A DNA stretch of 64,000 nt, taken from assembly GCF_000003195.3 (NCBI RefSeq), contig NC_012876.2, positions 47,611,276 through 47,675,275 on the forward strand. Direction: 5' to 3'. Source of the DNA: Sorghum bicolor (taxonomy: Eukaryota > Streptophyta > Magnoliopsida > Poales > Poaceae). The notes beneath the pieces were generated by a model. That model had not been told where the DNA came from, searched no databases, and saw only the letters and a list, made by a program, of their open reading frames with translations. The position numbers were made by a program, and so were the translations under genes. Below are positions 12,183-24,217 of the stretch, piece by piece (positions within the stretch are counted from its first letter, which is position 1; each line of letters begins with the position of its first letter).

Positions 12183-13516
12183 TGTTGACACTTGCTAACA
12201 CCACTTGAATACTAGGTTGTCATCCCCAGCATGGCACTAGAGTGTACTATGGTATTTATACGCACACAGATAATCCGCAAGCGCACGAATACCGTTGAAG
12301 CTTTTACCCGGTTAAAGGTTTTATTGTATCCACAGGGAAACGGGAGAACTGATCTACGCTCTAACTTAACCAAGATAAGTAAATAGGTGTAAATAGGAAA
12401 GATGGTAGAATCGAATAAGAACAATACTAAAGGTAAGATAACAGTGAGTGATAATATGGGAATAGAGAATAGAGCAATTCTAGTATATGGGCGATGGTAG
12501 CAGAATAGAGAGAATAACTATGGTTTCTCTACTTCAAAGGGGTATGTCTATGTCTGGGACGAACCACGTGATAAGAGTACACCACAAAGGATGCTTATCC
12601 TTAGGCCGATAAACCCTACCTGTCCTGCTAACGAGAGGTGGACTACAGAGGACCAACGTCACTGTCACCTACGCGGCCTACCACACGATCCAGCTAGACA
12701 GGGGATATCCACAAGTAATCTAGGTCTAAGCACCACGCTTACACCTATACTACAACTCTCACCTATAGCGTCCTATAGATTAAAGTACTCAAAAGAGTTG
12801 TGAACCAGAACATACATAATTAGTAATTGCATAATGAATTAGAAGTAGATTACCAGAGTCATCCCATGAGCAAGCTTGATTAGAGCTTGATCATAATGAA
12901 GTACAACCGGAGGAAGAACCGACAGGCCGGCCTCTCCTCTAATCCTCCTTCGCTCTCCATCTTGCTACTATCTAGATCTACTCTAGTTTAGAGAAGAGAG
13001 GAGAGCTCTCATCTCTAAACCATAGCTTTTGCTCTGTCTATGAATAATAATGATGAAGGGGTGCCTCCTCCAGGGGCCAGGGGGTCTGGTTATATAGTCA
13101 CCTCAAGTGAACCTGGGCCGTCGGATCAAACCGACATTGATTGAACGGTTATTCTTGATCCTTTAGGTCGGTGGAGATTGGTCCGCAAAGGTGGACGTGT
13201 TAGACTACAACTCCTGGGCGGGCGCCCAAGGGGGGTGGGCGGGCGCCCTGCCCCCGGGCCCGTTTGCCTTCCCGTTCGTTCCCGTGGCTTCTGGAGTCTT
13301 CTAGATGACGTAAAATTGTGCGGCACGTTAATATCTCTGTGTAATCCCGACGTGTGGGCCATCCTTCCATATTTCCTGATAACCCCCTGCAGAAATAGAC
13401 AAACACCAAAACTCGTGGAATTCTGTCAGATAAAAGCCTAAGTTTAGATCGGTTGTATTTGGATCGTTTTCTTTATTTATTTGATAATTAAATTTGATAC
13501 TTAAGGACCGTCAACA
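12183..13516 (-). mobile_element. E3 left (3') LTR
   Basis: This LTR runs from TGTTGACACTTGC to GACCGTCAACA, 1334 bp. The right copy is 18777-20115, with about 35 substitutions by eye. The element reads on the minus strand, because a polypurine tract follows this copy and the primer binding site precedes the other. A TATATAA box on the minus strand lies at 13090-13096. A GC-rich block with repeated GGGCGGGCGCCC motifs lies at 13212-13262. The flanking duplication is GAGAT (12178-12182 and 20116-20120). Confidence 0.92.
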
Positions 13517-13532
13517 AACTCCCCCAAGCTTA
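13517..13532 (-). other. E3 polypurine tract
   Basis: AACTCCCCCAAGCTTA on the plus strand is a purine tract on the minus strand, touching the 3' LTR. Related tracts occur inside the element at about 15191 and 16917. The plus-strand relative at 21698-21710 carries the matching tract. Confidence 0.8.
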
Positions 13533-16500
13533 CCTCTTGCTCGTCCCTGAGCAAGGACAGACTCAGCAATGGATCAGAAGTTGTTGCAATATCTTAAAAA
13601 TTTGACGGTACACATGCTTTTAAATAAGATCTCATCTCTGAGTTAGAGTAAACTGTCAAGAACTAAAACTTACTTACATTACCTTTCACCATAGGACTTG
13701 TAACCGTCACTTCTGTCTTGAGTAGTTAAAAGATAGAACAGTCTAGCCAAGTGCCATGTCTCTTATTCTTGATCAGCTATAGCTCTGGAGTTTTTGCAGA
13801 TTTTCAAATAAAACTCAGAGATTCCTTGTATGACTCTCTAAATCTCTCTTTTGTGGTATTTCTGGATCCTTACCAAGGCAGTGATGGTATATGCCTTCTC
13901 TCAAGATATGTGGTATTTGTGGTATAAAGCATAGTGACATTGCCTTCTCTCTCACCCTACTCTAATAAGGCTTTAATATCTGGAGCTCATAGGTGGGAGA
14001 CAGCTAATACATACTTACAAGACATTTATTGTATAGTCAAACCATGGATCCAAAGAAACAAATCAATAAGCCAAATCAAGATGTGCATGTGTGGCGAATG
14101 AATGGTGTATGGTGATGATGGTGATAACAATGGTGAAAGTCTAATTCTACTTTTGCTCTTTTGAGGGGATACATACCTTCCTTGCTTTTTGAAACTTTAT
14201 GAGGAGAATGAGATGCTCTGTCTTTCATTTTTTTCTTTCCTCTCAGGTGGGTATCCTGTACCCCTAATTCTACTGTCGGACACTTGTCCATTTTTACCTC
14301 TCGTCTCACTCTTTTTCTTTTCTTTCGAGGTTTCGGGCACTTGCCCCTTTTTATTTCCTCGTATATTTTTTTCTCTCCTTTTTTTTAGAGCACTCATCTC
14401 TTGAGACAATATAGCAAGTGGTAGTAACAAGATAACTTGAGCATTTATTTCACAAGGGAAAAATAGAAATATTTTTGGCTATTCTCTTCCGGATTAGGAG
14501 TAGAAAAAAAATTTTCGGGTGGTTTTGGAGATGGAAATAGATGGATATATGTGGATGGTACTTCCGGAATAGAAGTAGCATATATGAGTGAACGTGCAAG
14601 TGAATCTTGATTTAACCACATGACAAGCTCCTAAGGGTCTACATAGCTTGACCACACTCAATGGTCATAAGCAGTAAATAATAAATGTGTGACTCAAAGT
14701 CTAGCAAGCATGTATATATATGGTTGTGGTAGGAATTTAAACTCTCATCATACAGGAACTCATCATGCAATATTTTAAAGATTTTTCAAAGATAAAATTT
14801 CTCCAGAATTCTAGCATCTCTAGGAACAGATAAACAGCAGCTCAACCTTCCCATATCATATCCGTTAACAACTTAGATTTCAGATCAAGTTTTCATCCCA
14901 CAAGTTTAGATCTAGAGCAAGCTTTAAATTATAACAGTTATGTCTAAACTTGAGAGAGAACTTCAAATTTGCAAATTAGGCATAGCAACTATTCATCGTA
15001 TCCATGCTAGAGTTTTATTATTAAGATTCAGATTAGCATAGCCACTTTATTTATTAAACACACTAAGCAAAAGATATATATATAAGCACAAAATCTTTAT
15101 TTGGTTTTTCATAGTTTATGTATTTTAATATTCTAATATAATATAAGTATAAAGATATGTAGAAATACTTAGCGAGATAAATGGGGGTGCTCTCCCCCAA
15201 GCTGAATTTTGACGTAATTTCTCTTGATGTAGCTAGCAGGTGGCAGAGGTGTATTTGAAAGTCAGCAGCATTCTGATAGCGATTAGAATGTCCTCCGTCT
15301 GCTAGTCTTCTTGATTCTTAAATTCTGTGGAGCTCAAATAGACAACAAAGCTTGTGGAACTAATTAAGTGTTAGCATAAATATCTAGCCTTCATCATGTT
15401 GAGCTTCCTCAATAAATATTACTCCCTGTTTTTATATTTTTATTTTATAAAGCAGAAAAGAAATATTTATTTTATTTTTATGCCACCACAGTGAAGGTAC
15501 TTATGGGTTTTATGTCACTCGTATACACACATGGGGCTTAGTATTGTTTAACATTTTTATTTTCTTTTCAAGATAGTATGATTAACTAATAATCTATTTA
15601 AGGAAAGTAAATAATTAAAGGGAAAAGGGAATGCAGAAAGGATAAACATGGATAACTACCGATCTTACCTTTCGGCGAGGGTTCAATGTTTTAAGTCTTC
15701 TTAACAAGACTTTTCACCGTGTTCATTCTTCAGGTGTGTCATTTGATTCAGGTGCGGACCTTGACGTCTGCACCTCTTGATACGATGTCACCCATGTTCT
15801 TCCTTTGCCTAGCAGTTCGAAGTGCGGCGTTGGCAGTATCCTGCTCAGTGTGTTTGTGCTCGTAGATCCAGGTCCTTTACTTGGTAGACTCTGAGAGTTA
15901 TAAAACTCCTCCGTGTTTTGCTCGAAGTGTACCTACTCATAGAGACAAGGCAGAGATCAAGTGCATGAGTTCTGTTGGTGGAGAACACCAACAGAACCTA
16001 AAGTGTATTTGTTCTTCTCTAACCCTAAGCATAGTGAGCAAGACAAAGTTGATGGATGAAAAGTTCATGAGTGTAGCACTTATAACATTTGTCAGATCAG
16101 ATCGCTCAACCTTATAGAAAGATAATCTATCTATGTATATGCATTTTTCTTTATATCTCTCAATGATTGAATGTGTAACATTTTAGCTCATATGATTAGG
16201 AGTGTGGGATCATGGAGGTAGTACTAAGAATAAGGATTAAAGGACTAAACATGTTGAATCAGTTGGGTTGGTTAATCTAGAGTTGTAAATCATACATGTT
16301 TGTCTCTTTTATTTATATAAACGCCAGAACTAAGGAGAAGCTTATAAAAGTGATAGTCAAGTACCTTAAGATGTTACCTTGCTTGAAGAGTGATGGTACA
16401 GTATCACCTTGTGGAAGCTTTCCTTTCTTAGCGGTTGTGCATCGTGTTTGTGGCACCTTCCATGGATCATCTCTCAATGACGAATGAGCTATGTCCTTCT

Positions 16501-17248
16501 TGTGCAAATTATTAAACTTCATGTGTCACTCTCTTCGTCTCTGATGTGAGTTTATCTCAGGACTTCCCCAATTGATATTGAAAGTTTTTTTCTGCAGGGG
16601 TTAGTCCGACAAAAATATACCAATGTCTACACAAGTAGTTTTTTAGTTCAATAACTGAACTAGACTCCATGTCTAATCAGATTAAGAAAGGCTGTTTAAC
16701 CTAAGCACCATGCTTAATTTAAAAGCCAATAGAAGTATGTGCAGTACTTCCAAACTAACACTTACTAGTAAATAGACAAAGGTAGCATGACAGCATTTAT
16801 AGAGATCTACTCAAGTGGAGATGAAGTAGTGTGATTAGTATTTAACAAATTGAGCATGTCTTAAAGGTAGGGACAACCAACATAGCAACATGGCAAAGGA
16901 TGTTTTTATGTAAAGTACTCCCCAAGCTTGAATTTTGCAGAATTCAAGTTTGGATGAATTTCATTCAATGTTGTATGATGATTGGTTGGACATACCTTGT
17001 ACTTGCTTGTCATTCATCTGATCTTCTTGTTCCAATCCTGGAAAGGTTAGTGACAAGAATACCCAAAGGAATATTTTTACAATTATCCTTATATGCTCAA
17101 TACACAAGGTAATGTTGCAAATAATTAAAAGCTCATGTTACGATCTGATCAGTGCTTATTTTAAGACACTAAGCTTGTCCTTGGGAAACCATCAATTTAT
17201 GTCAGCGAAGTGGTTTCCCTTCCAACGCTGACGTATATCAAGATCAAC
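13533..17248 (-). mobile_element. E3 internal region without pol
   Basis: This is 3.7 kb between the gag remnant and the polypurine tract. No reverse transcriptase, RNase H or integrase motif is visible in any frame; the open frames are short and low-complexity. Bases 13830-14000 match the reverse complement of 21234-21400, so the sequence is a real family component. Pyrimidine-rich sequence occurs at 14210-14400. Two extra polypurine-like tracts are noted separately. Confidence 0.75.
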
Positions 17249-18620
17249 TCAACGAGATCTGCAATATTTATTATAGACATATGCATCGACAACCGCCCTT
17301 TTAAAGTTTTTATAAATAGAAAGGAAGAGGGGGTTGGAGATCTCAAATGTGGTGATGTTGGAGAGACCAATAGATTGGGAAGGTGTTGCATATGAGCATG
17401 GAGTAAACAAAGTGGCTATGAAATAAATTCCATGCTCATTAATGTTATCTTCGTCTCCAATCTGAATGTTCAGAGTTCCTCTTGGATTGGTCTCACTTAT
17501 GTCCTCTTCTATAGTTGGATGAATCCCATCTTCAAAGGGAGTCAAGAACTCACCATTTGAAATTGAACCAAAGTCAGAATTCATTAAGGCTTCTTCCTTA
17601 TCCATCCATTCTACACATTCTAGCCATTTAGAACTTGTGATCAGGAAAGGGGAGGTGTTAGAATTTTCAATATGGCTTAGCTCTCCTTTACTTGATGTGT
17701 CATCCTCGACTTCTTCATAACAGGAACCAGGACATTCTCTAAGAGAACCATTATTGCAAGGATTTGAATTATCCCTGCTTGAAGGTCTCTTATGGAACCA
17801 GAAGTCTAAACCATCAGCATCTGAAAGATTTAAGGTTGGAATTCCTTCCTCCCTTGGAGAATTTTGGGGTATTGATGGTTTAGGATCGATAGCTAAAGTT
17901 TTGAATTGAAGTGGTTGTGATCTGGCTATCGAAACTTCTTCTTCTTGTCTAGGAACTGGTTCTGTCTCTTTCTTGGGGATATAAAAGCTAGGAGACTTTC
18001 CACTTAATAAATCAATCAAATTCCAAGCTTCACTAGCAGGTAGGTGATAGAAGGATCCTCTAGAGGCTGTATTCAAGGTTTGCTTATTTTCCCCACTAAG
18101 GCCCTCAAAAAAGTGAATTAGAAGAACTTCTTCTGGAATAGAAAGCTTTGGGCCAGTGAGAGTAAGGTTAATAAAGCGGTCCCATGATTTGCCAAGAGAT
18201 TCTTCTTCCAGTTGTCTAAAAGAAATAATCTCACGCCGAAGTTCCGCCACTTTAGAGATTGGAAAATATTTTTAAAAAAAAACTATTATGTAACTCCTTC
18301 CAATCTCCATGAACACTCCCTACTTTGAGTTTGTACCAATGTCTAGCTTTTCCCATTAAAGAGAACGGAAAGAGCTTCCATTTAAGGGTCTCATCAGACA
18401 TGCCTTCTATGCGAAGGAGATCACAAACTCGATAAAACTCTCTTAGGTGTGTGTATGGGTTTTCCTCACCTTCTCCTGAGAAAGGTTGTTTTTGAATAAA
18501 TTCTATGTATTCGGGGTCTATCTCAAAACTAGATGCAATGATTGGCTTTTAAGATTTTGGTGGTTCGAGATGTGTGCCCGTAGGTCTATGAAATTCATAG
18601 ATAGACACGTTTGAATTCAT
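17249..18620 (-). pseudogene. E3 gag-like gene, broken
   Basis: This is a minus-strand gag of the plant Ty3/gypsy (Tat/Athila-like) type. It would form the capsid-like particle in the cytoplasm. A start codon at 18620-18618 opens a frame with a stop after about 23 codons. The following sequence, read past the stop, has the capsid pattern LFPFSLMGKARHWY. The frame is lost again in a poly-T run near 18270-18280. A 333-codon frame then begins at 18250 (MAELRREIISFRQLEEE) with gag-like LLIHFFEGLSGENKQTL, followed by an acidic, Ser/Asn-rich tail. No zinc knuckle is evident. There is no pol downstream, so this would be a gag-only non-autonomous element. The gag assignment is confident from pattern; the lineage is less so. 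Confidence 0.72.
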
Positions 18621-18748
18621 GATAGACCAGAGATCAATGATTTGATAAGAAGAAAGATTAGCAGAGATGAGGCAAAGGATAAAAGGAAAATATTTTTTTT
18701 ATTTGTTTAGAAAATGATTAAGCTAGTTCGTAGTCAACTCAGCAACCG

Positions 18749-18768
18749 TTTCCCCGGCAACGGTGCCA
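18749..18768 (-). other. E3 primer binding site
   Basis: The plus strand reads TTTCCCCGGCAACGGTGCCA. The minus strand therefore reads TGGCACCGTTGCCGGGGAAA, close to the TGGCGCCGTTGCCGGGG site of plant Tat/Athila elements. An 8-base spacer separates it from the LTR, as is usual in that group. Confidence 0.85.
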
Positions 18769-18776
18769 AAAATGCT

Positions 18777-20115
18777 TGTTGACACTTGCTAACACCACTT
18801 GAATACTAGGTTGTCATCCCCAGCATGGCACTAGAGTGTACTATGGTATTTATACGCACACAGATAATCCACAAGCGCACGGATACCGTTGAAGCTTTTA
18901 CCCGGTTAAAGGTTTTATCGTATCCACAGGGAAACGGGAGAACTGATCTACGCTCTAACTTAACCAAGAAAAGTAAATAGGTGTAAATAGGAAAGATGGT
19001 AGAATCGAATAAGAACAATATTAAAGGTAAGGTAACAATGAGTGATAATATGGGAATAGAGAATAGAGCAATTCTAGTGTATGGGCGATGGTAGCAGAAT
19101 AGAGAGAATAACTATGGTTTCTCTACTTCAAAGGGGTATGTCTATGTCTGGGACGAACCACGTGATAAGAGTACACCACAAAGGATGCTTATCCTTAGGC
19201 CGATAAACCCTACCCGTCCTGCTAACGAGAGGTGGACTACAGAGGACCAACGTAACTGTCACCTACGCGGCCTACCACATGATCCAGCTAGACAGGGGAT
19301 ATCCACAAGTAATCTAGGTCTAAGCACCACACTTACACCTATACTACAACTCTCACCTATAGCGTCCTATAGATTAAAGTACTCAAAAGAGTTGTGAACC
19401 AGAACATACATAATTAGTAATTGCATAATGAATTAGAAGTAGATTACCAGAGTCATCCCATGAGCAAGCTTGATTAGAGCTTGATCATGACGAAGTACAA
19501 CCGGAGGAAGAACCGACAGGCCGGCCTCTCCTCTAATCCTCCTTCGCTCTCCATCTTGCTACTATCTAGATCTACTCTAGTTTAGAGAAGAGAGGAGAGC
19601 TCTCATCTCTAAACTCTAGCTTTTGCTCTGTCTATGAATAATGAATAATGATCAAGGGGTGCCTCCTCCAGGGGCCAGGGGGTCTGGTTATATAGTCCCC
19701 TCAAGTGAACCTGGGCCTCGGATCAAACCGACATTGATTGAACGGTTATTCTTGATCCTTTAGGTCGGTGGAGATTGGTCCGCAAAGTTGGACGTGTTTG
19801 ACTACAACTCCTGGGCGGGCGCCCAAGGGGGGTGGGCGGGCGCCCTGCCCCCGGGCCCGTTTGCCTTCCCATTCGTTCCCGTGGCTTCTGGAGTCTTCTA
19901 GATGATTTAAAATTGCACAGCACATTAATATCTCTATGTAATCCCGATGTGTGGGCCTTTCTTCCATGTTTCCTGATAACCCCCTGCAGAAATAGACAAA
20001 CACCAAAACTCGTGGAATTCTGTCAGATAAAACCCTAAGTTTAGATGTTGGTTGTATTTGGATCCTTTTCTTTATTTATTTGATAATTAAATTTGATACT
20101 TAAGGACCGGCAACA
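18777..20115 (-). mobile_element. E3 right (5') LTR
   Basis: A 1339-bp LTR is paired with 12183-13516. It begins TGTTGACACTTGC and ends GACCGGCAACA, followed by the target duplication GAGAT at 20116-20120. A minus-strand TATATAA lies at 19688-19694, which is the likely promoter of the gag transcript. Mismatches cluster in the last 250 bp. Confidence 0.92.
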
Positions 20116-20417
20116 GAGATGACACATTGGTGTAGTTCTATAATGGATCATGGCTAGCAACAACGATACCAGCACGTGCCAAGCAGCACAACCAGGTGTC
20201 GGCCGCCACAAGGGGCTCTCGGTTTCGTCACGACACCATCAATCATTAACCAAGACACCATTACCGAACATATAATCCAAAAGAAATCTCTCATGGCAAA
20301 AATTGGGTTGCATAGCAGCGAGCACTATGCATAAGAGGGATAGCAAATAAAGGTAGCCATGATAATAGAGGTCCACAAGGAAGTGATTCGAATATTAAAC
20401 ATTGTACTAGAGAACAT
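20116..20417 (-). mobile_element. E2 internal domain, part 2, truncated
   Basis: After the GAGAT duplication the E2 interior resumes. It aligns with E5 from about 59705 to 60004, including the shared GTGTCGGCCGCC and GGCTCTCGGTTTCGTC stretches. Similarity stops at AGAACAT (20417), where a hexamer repeat begins. The remaining ~2.1 kb of interior and the right LTR of E2 are absent here. Confidence 0.78.
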
Positions 20418-20597
20418 CTAGTTCTAGTTCTAGTTCATCTAGTTCTACCCCTCTAGTTCATCTAGTTCTACCCCTAGTTCATCTGGTTCTAGTTCTAGTT
20501 CGTCTAGTTCTAGTTCTAGTTCTTCTAGTTCTAGTTCTAGTTCTAGTTCTAGTTCTAATTCTAGTTCTAGTTCTAGTTCTAGTTCGTTCTAGTTGTA
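20418..20597. repeat. (CTAGTT)n hexamer repeat
   Basis: About 180 bp of imperfect TAGTTC/CTAGTT repeats with CATCTAGTTCTACCCC variants near the left end. It lies at the boundary where E2 sequence ends and E3-family LTR sequence begins. Confidence 0.9.
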
Positions 20598-21233
20598 ATC
20601 TAGAAAATAGGGAGAGAGAAGAGGAGAGCGGAGGAGGAGCCAGATCTGTCGGATTTTCCTCAACATTATACTTTTGCTACAACTGGTTCGTTCTTCATCG
20701 TTCTCCAAGTTCTTCAATTCATAATTCCTAAGTTCTTTAATTACTTTTATTTATGTTCAAGTTATTTATTGGATTCTCGCTTGCATCAAGTGCTCTAGTC
20801 TTTATAACGCTAGAGTAGTAATTAATAGATTAGACGTGGTGTTTAGTCTTGCAATTTCCTGGAATTGCACCCAATTCTACGGATTGTTGTGGCAGCCCTA
20901 GGGTAGTGACAGCCCTAACGGTCGACGTATTCCACCTCGTTTGAATCGGTGTTTGTAGGACTGTAGTCAGAGCTTCCTAGCCCCCTTCTTATCTCTTTCT
21001 GTGGTTAGTGTTCTGATATCCCGAAATAAATAATCTTTGAAGTAATTCTTGATTCTTAGATCAATTAGAGAACTCCAAAAATAATTATATAGTTATCCTT
21101 GGGTGATGTTGAATCTTAATTAGTACACTCACGTTCCCTATGGAAAATCGATACTCCGGAATACTCCTGGGTGAAGGCTACATCGGTATCCGTGCGCTTG
21201 TGGATTTTTCTGTTTGCGTTTAAAATACCCAAC
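20598..21233 (+). mobile_element. E6: LTR 3' part (R/U5-like), plus strand
   Basis: This plus-strand fragment ends GCTACATCGGTATCCGTGCG, then GCGTTTAAAATACCC and AACA. The same motif series occurs near the 3' end of the full LTR at 23130-23170 and, inverted, in E3 near 12250-12290. It is taken as the downstream part of an LTR of the E3 superfamily that has lost its U3. No open frame is supported. Confidence 0.6.
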
Positions 21234-21710
21234 AGAGCTCCAGATATCAAAGCCTCATTAGAGTAGGATGGGAGAGAAGGCAATGTCACTATACATCATA
21301 CCACAAATACTACATACTTTGAGAGAAGTCATATACCATCACTGCCTTGGTAAGGATCCAGAAATACCACAAAAGAGAGAATTGAGAGAGTCATACAAGG
21401 AATCTCTGAGTTTTATTTTGAAAATATGCAAAAACTCCAGAGCTATAGTTGATCAAAGAACAAGAGACATGGCACTTGACTTGACCATTCTATCTTTTAA
21501 CTGCTCAAGACATAAGTGACGGTTGCAAGCCCCATGGTGGAAGGTAAAATGAGTAAGTTTTAAGTCTTAACAGTTTACTCTAACTCAGATATAAGACCTT
21601 GTTTGAAAGCATGTGTACCGTAAAACTTCCTAAGGCATTGCAGCAACTTCTGATCCATCACTAAGTCTATCCTTGCTCAGGGACGAGCAAGAGGTAAGCT
21701 TGCGGGAGTT
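21234..21710 (+). mobile_element. E6: 3' end of an internal domain, plus strand
   Basis: This segment is the inverted counterpart of E3 bases from about 13517 to 14000, including GGATCCAGAAATACCAC and CTTGCTCAGGGACGAGCAAG. It ends in the plus-strand polypurine tract GCTTGCGGGAGTT at 21698-21710, directly before an LTR. All gag sequence and the rest of the interior are missing. An 83-codon frame at 21268-21519 has no domain and is not called. Confidence 0.78.
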
Positions 21711-23284
21711 TGTTGACGGTCCTTAAGTACCAAATTTAATGATCAAATAAATAAAGAAAAGGATCCAAAGGCAACCACCACCCAAACTTAGGGTTTTATC
21801 TGATATAATTCCACGAGTTTTGGTGTTTGTCTATTTCTATAGGGGGTTATCAGGAAATATGGAGGAAAGGCCCAGGGTTTACATAGAGATATTAACGTGT
21901 GCGGCAATTTTCTATCATCTAGAAGACTCCAGAAGCCACGGCGACGAACAGGAGGCCGAGCGGGCCCAGGGGCAGGGCGCCCGCCCTCCCCCCTAGGGCA
22001 CCCGCCCTGCCTTAGCGGCCAATCAGCGCCCACCTCACGAATTATGCTCCACTTACCTAAAGGATTAAGGAAAACCATGTGATTAAGGTCGGTTTGATCC
22101 GACGGCCCACGTTCATTTGGAAGGGCTATATAAGCAGGCCCCCTAGCCCCTGGATGAGGCATTCTCATTCTCATTCTCAAACCCTAATTTATTCATTCAT
22201 CTAGGGAAGAGAGTTTTTGATCAAGCCCTAGAGCCACCACATCAACTAGAACTCTAGTTTAGCATAGCTACATAGGATTAGAACTAGAAGGAGTCAACCT
22301 TCGATTGGTTTCCAGATCTATCAAGAGGATTCTTGGTAATTCCTCTACTATTCTTCATTTCTTCATCATTGTTCTTCAGTATTATGAATATGACTTTGCT
22401 CTATTTCAACATATTGATTATGACTTTGCTCTACTTGTTTATATTTGCAATTATATCATTCTTAGTTTATCATGGTTATATACATGGCTTAGTTAGATTG
22501 GAATTATATACATGTTTAGGATCGTATAGCGTTTATCCATCAGGTCCATGGGTAAATGATAAGTATTGTGTAGGCGTGGTGCCTATACCGTATTTATCTG
22601 CGATTGTACCCTATATGCTGGATCACGGGAAAGTTCGTGGTGGTGACAGCTTTGTTGATTCTTATATAGTCCTCCTCCGTGTATAGGGCAGGCAGAGCAA
22701 CATTATTACAGTGGAGTGATTGCTATGTTTCTCATCTTCCTTGATAATATCACTATGCATGGGCATAATCCTGTCTCGCAATGATTGCCAAGTATAATTG
22801 CACTAATTACGATATGCTAGACTTTATAGTTAAGAATAACTTAGGAAATATTCTTGTAGTTCATCCTAATTCCGTACTAATGACTTGTTAGAATATCTGT
22901 TGAGGTGCTTATCATTATCATATGTGGCTAGTTATGCTGATCAGATTAGTTATCTTTGTCACCATTCATACTTTATCTATATTTTATGTGACATTTGTCC
23001 CTATATGTAAGAGATAGATGAATGCTCTCTATTACACATGCAATGATACTCAGTTCCATATTTCATTCCATAATCAACATTGGTGTTAGGAATCCCTTCC
23101 CAGTGGTAAAAATATAAATAACGATACCTGGAATACTTCCCGATTAAAATGCTACATCGGTATTAATCTGTGCGATCGTAGATCCCTATTATTATTCAGA
23201 AGAGCAATTCCATATTTCAATACCGTGTCTCTCATGTCATGCTGGGGATGACAACTTGGCTTAAGTGGCATGAGGCATTGGTTC
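21711..23284 (+). mobile_element. E6: LTR of the E3 superfamily, plus strand
   Basis: The LTR starts TGTTGACGGTCCTTAAG, matching the inverted E3 terminus. It contains a GC-rich GGGCGCCCGCCC block (21970-22010) and a TATATAA box at 22127-22133 followed by AGCAGGCCCCC. It ends near 23284 with a decayed version of the E3 LTR end (GCTGGGGATGACAAC at 23240-23254). At about 1574 bp it is longer than the E3 LTR and clearly diverged. Confidence 0.75.
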
Positions 23285-23358
23285 GGCATTTTTGGCGCTG
23301 TTATCCGAAATAGAAAACTAAGTCTACTTTTGGTAGTGACATTAAGAATGCCCAACAG
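23285..23358 (+). mobile_element. E6: primer-binding-site remnant beyond the LTR
   Basis: GGCATTTTTGGCGCTGTTATCCG resembles the spacer plus TGGCGCCGTTGCCGGGG primer site of this family, but decayed. It lies downstream of a plus-strand LTR that is itself preceded by a polypurine tract. This order implies a tandem LTR-interior-LTR-interior structure rather than one simple element. Satellite sequence begins at 23359. Confidence 0.55.
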
Positions 23359-24217
23359 TCATTTGACCAAGTTTTAAGCACTCAATTTTGAATTTTGAAA
23401 GAATTCATAGCCATGCACCGGTTTTTGGAACCCTAGTAGATCTCGACTGGAAAAGTCATGAAAACCAATATAGTTCCACTCATCAAGATATACATTTAAT
23501 ATAGAGACCATTTTTGCATTTGACAAAGTGCTGGGAAGGTGTAGTCGAAAATCCGCAATTCTCATATATAGTTTCATATAGTTTATGTGAGATTCAAGAT
23601 TTGGTGAGTATTGATTACTTAAACTTTCTGAAATGGAAACATGGTCTGTATAAAAAGTTTGGATCTTGATGATCTCTAACAACTTGGTATTCAAATGTTT
23701 TAATTTTAAGTAATTTAGTTTGTCATTTGACCAAGTTTGACCAAAACACATCTTTGATTTTAGACACATGTGCCTAGGATTGGCTAAAATTTATCCAAAT
23801 GGAAAAATGGACGATGTATCAAATGTCAATCTTGATGATCTCCAACAGCTTTGTATTCAAAATTTTTTCATTTGAAGTCATCAAATGGGTCATTTGACCA
23901 AGTTTTAAGCACTCAATTTTGAATTTTGAAAGAATTCATAGCCACGCACTGGTTTTCGAATCCCTAGAGGGTCTCAACTGGAAAAGTCATGAATGCCAAT
24001 ATTGTTCCACTCATCAATATCTACATTTAATATAAAGACCATTTTTGCATTTGACAAAGTGTTGGGTAGGTGTAGTTGAAAATCCGCAATTCTCAAATAT
24101 AGTTTCATATAGTTTATGTGAGATTCAAGATTTGGTGAGTATAGTTCACTTAAACTATCTGAAATGGAAACATGGTCTGTATAAAAAGTTTGGATCTTGA
24201 TGATCTCTAACAACTTG
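23359..24217. repeat. Satellite array, block 1
   Basis: This block begins at TCATTTGACCAAGTTTTAAGC. A second unit starts at 23890, giving a 531-bp period. It is AT-rich, with conserved blocks such as AATTTTGAATTTTGAAAG and GATCTTGATGATCTCTAACA. The array continues without loss at 38545 after E4, whose ACTTG duplication is at 24213-24217. Long minus-strand frames (for example 23374-23769) follow from the repeat itself and are not called genes. Confidence 0.92.
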
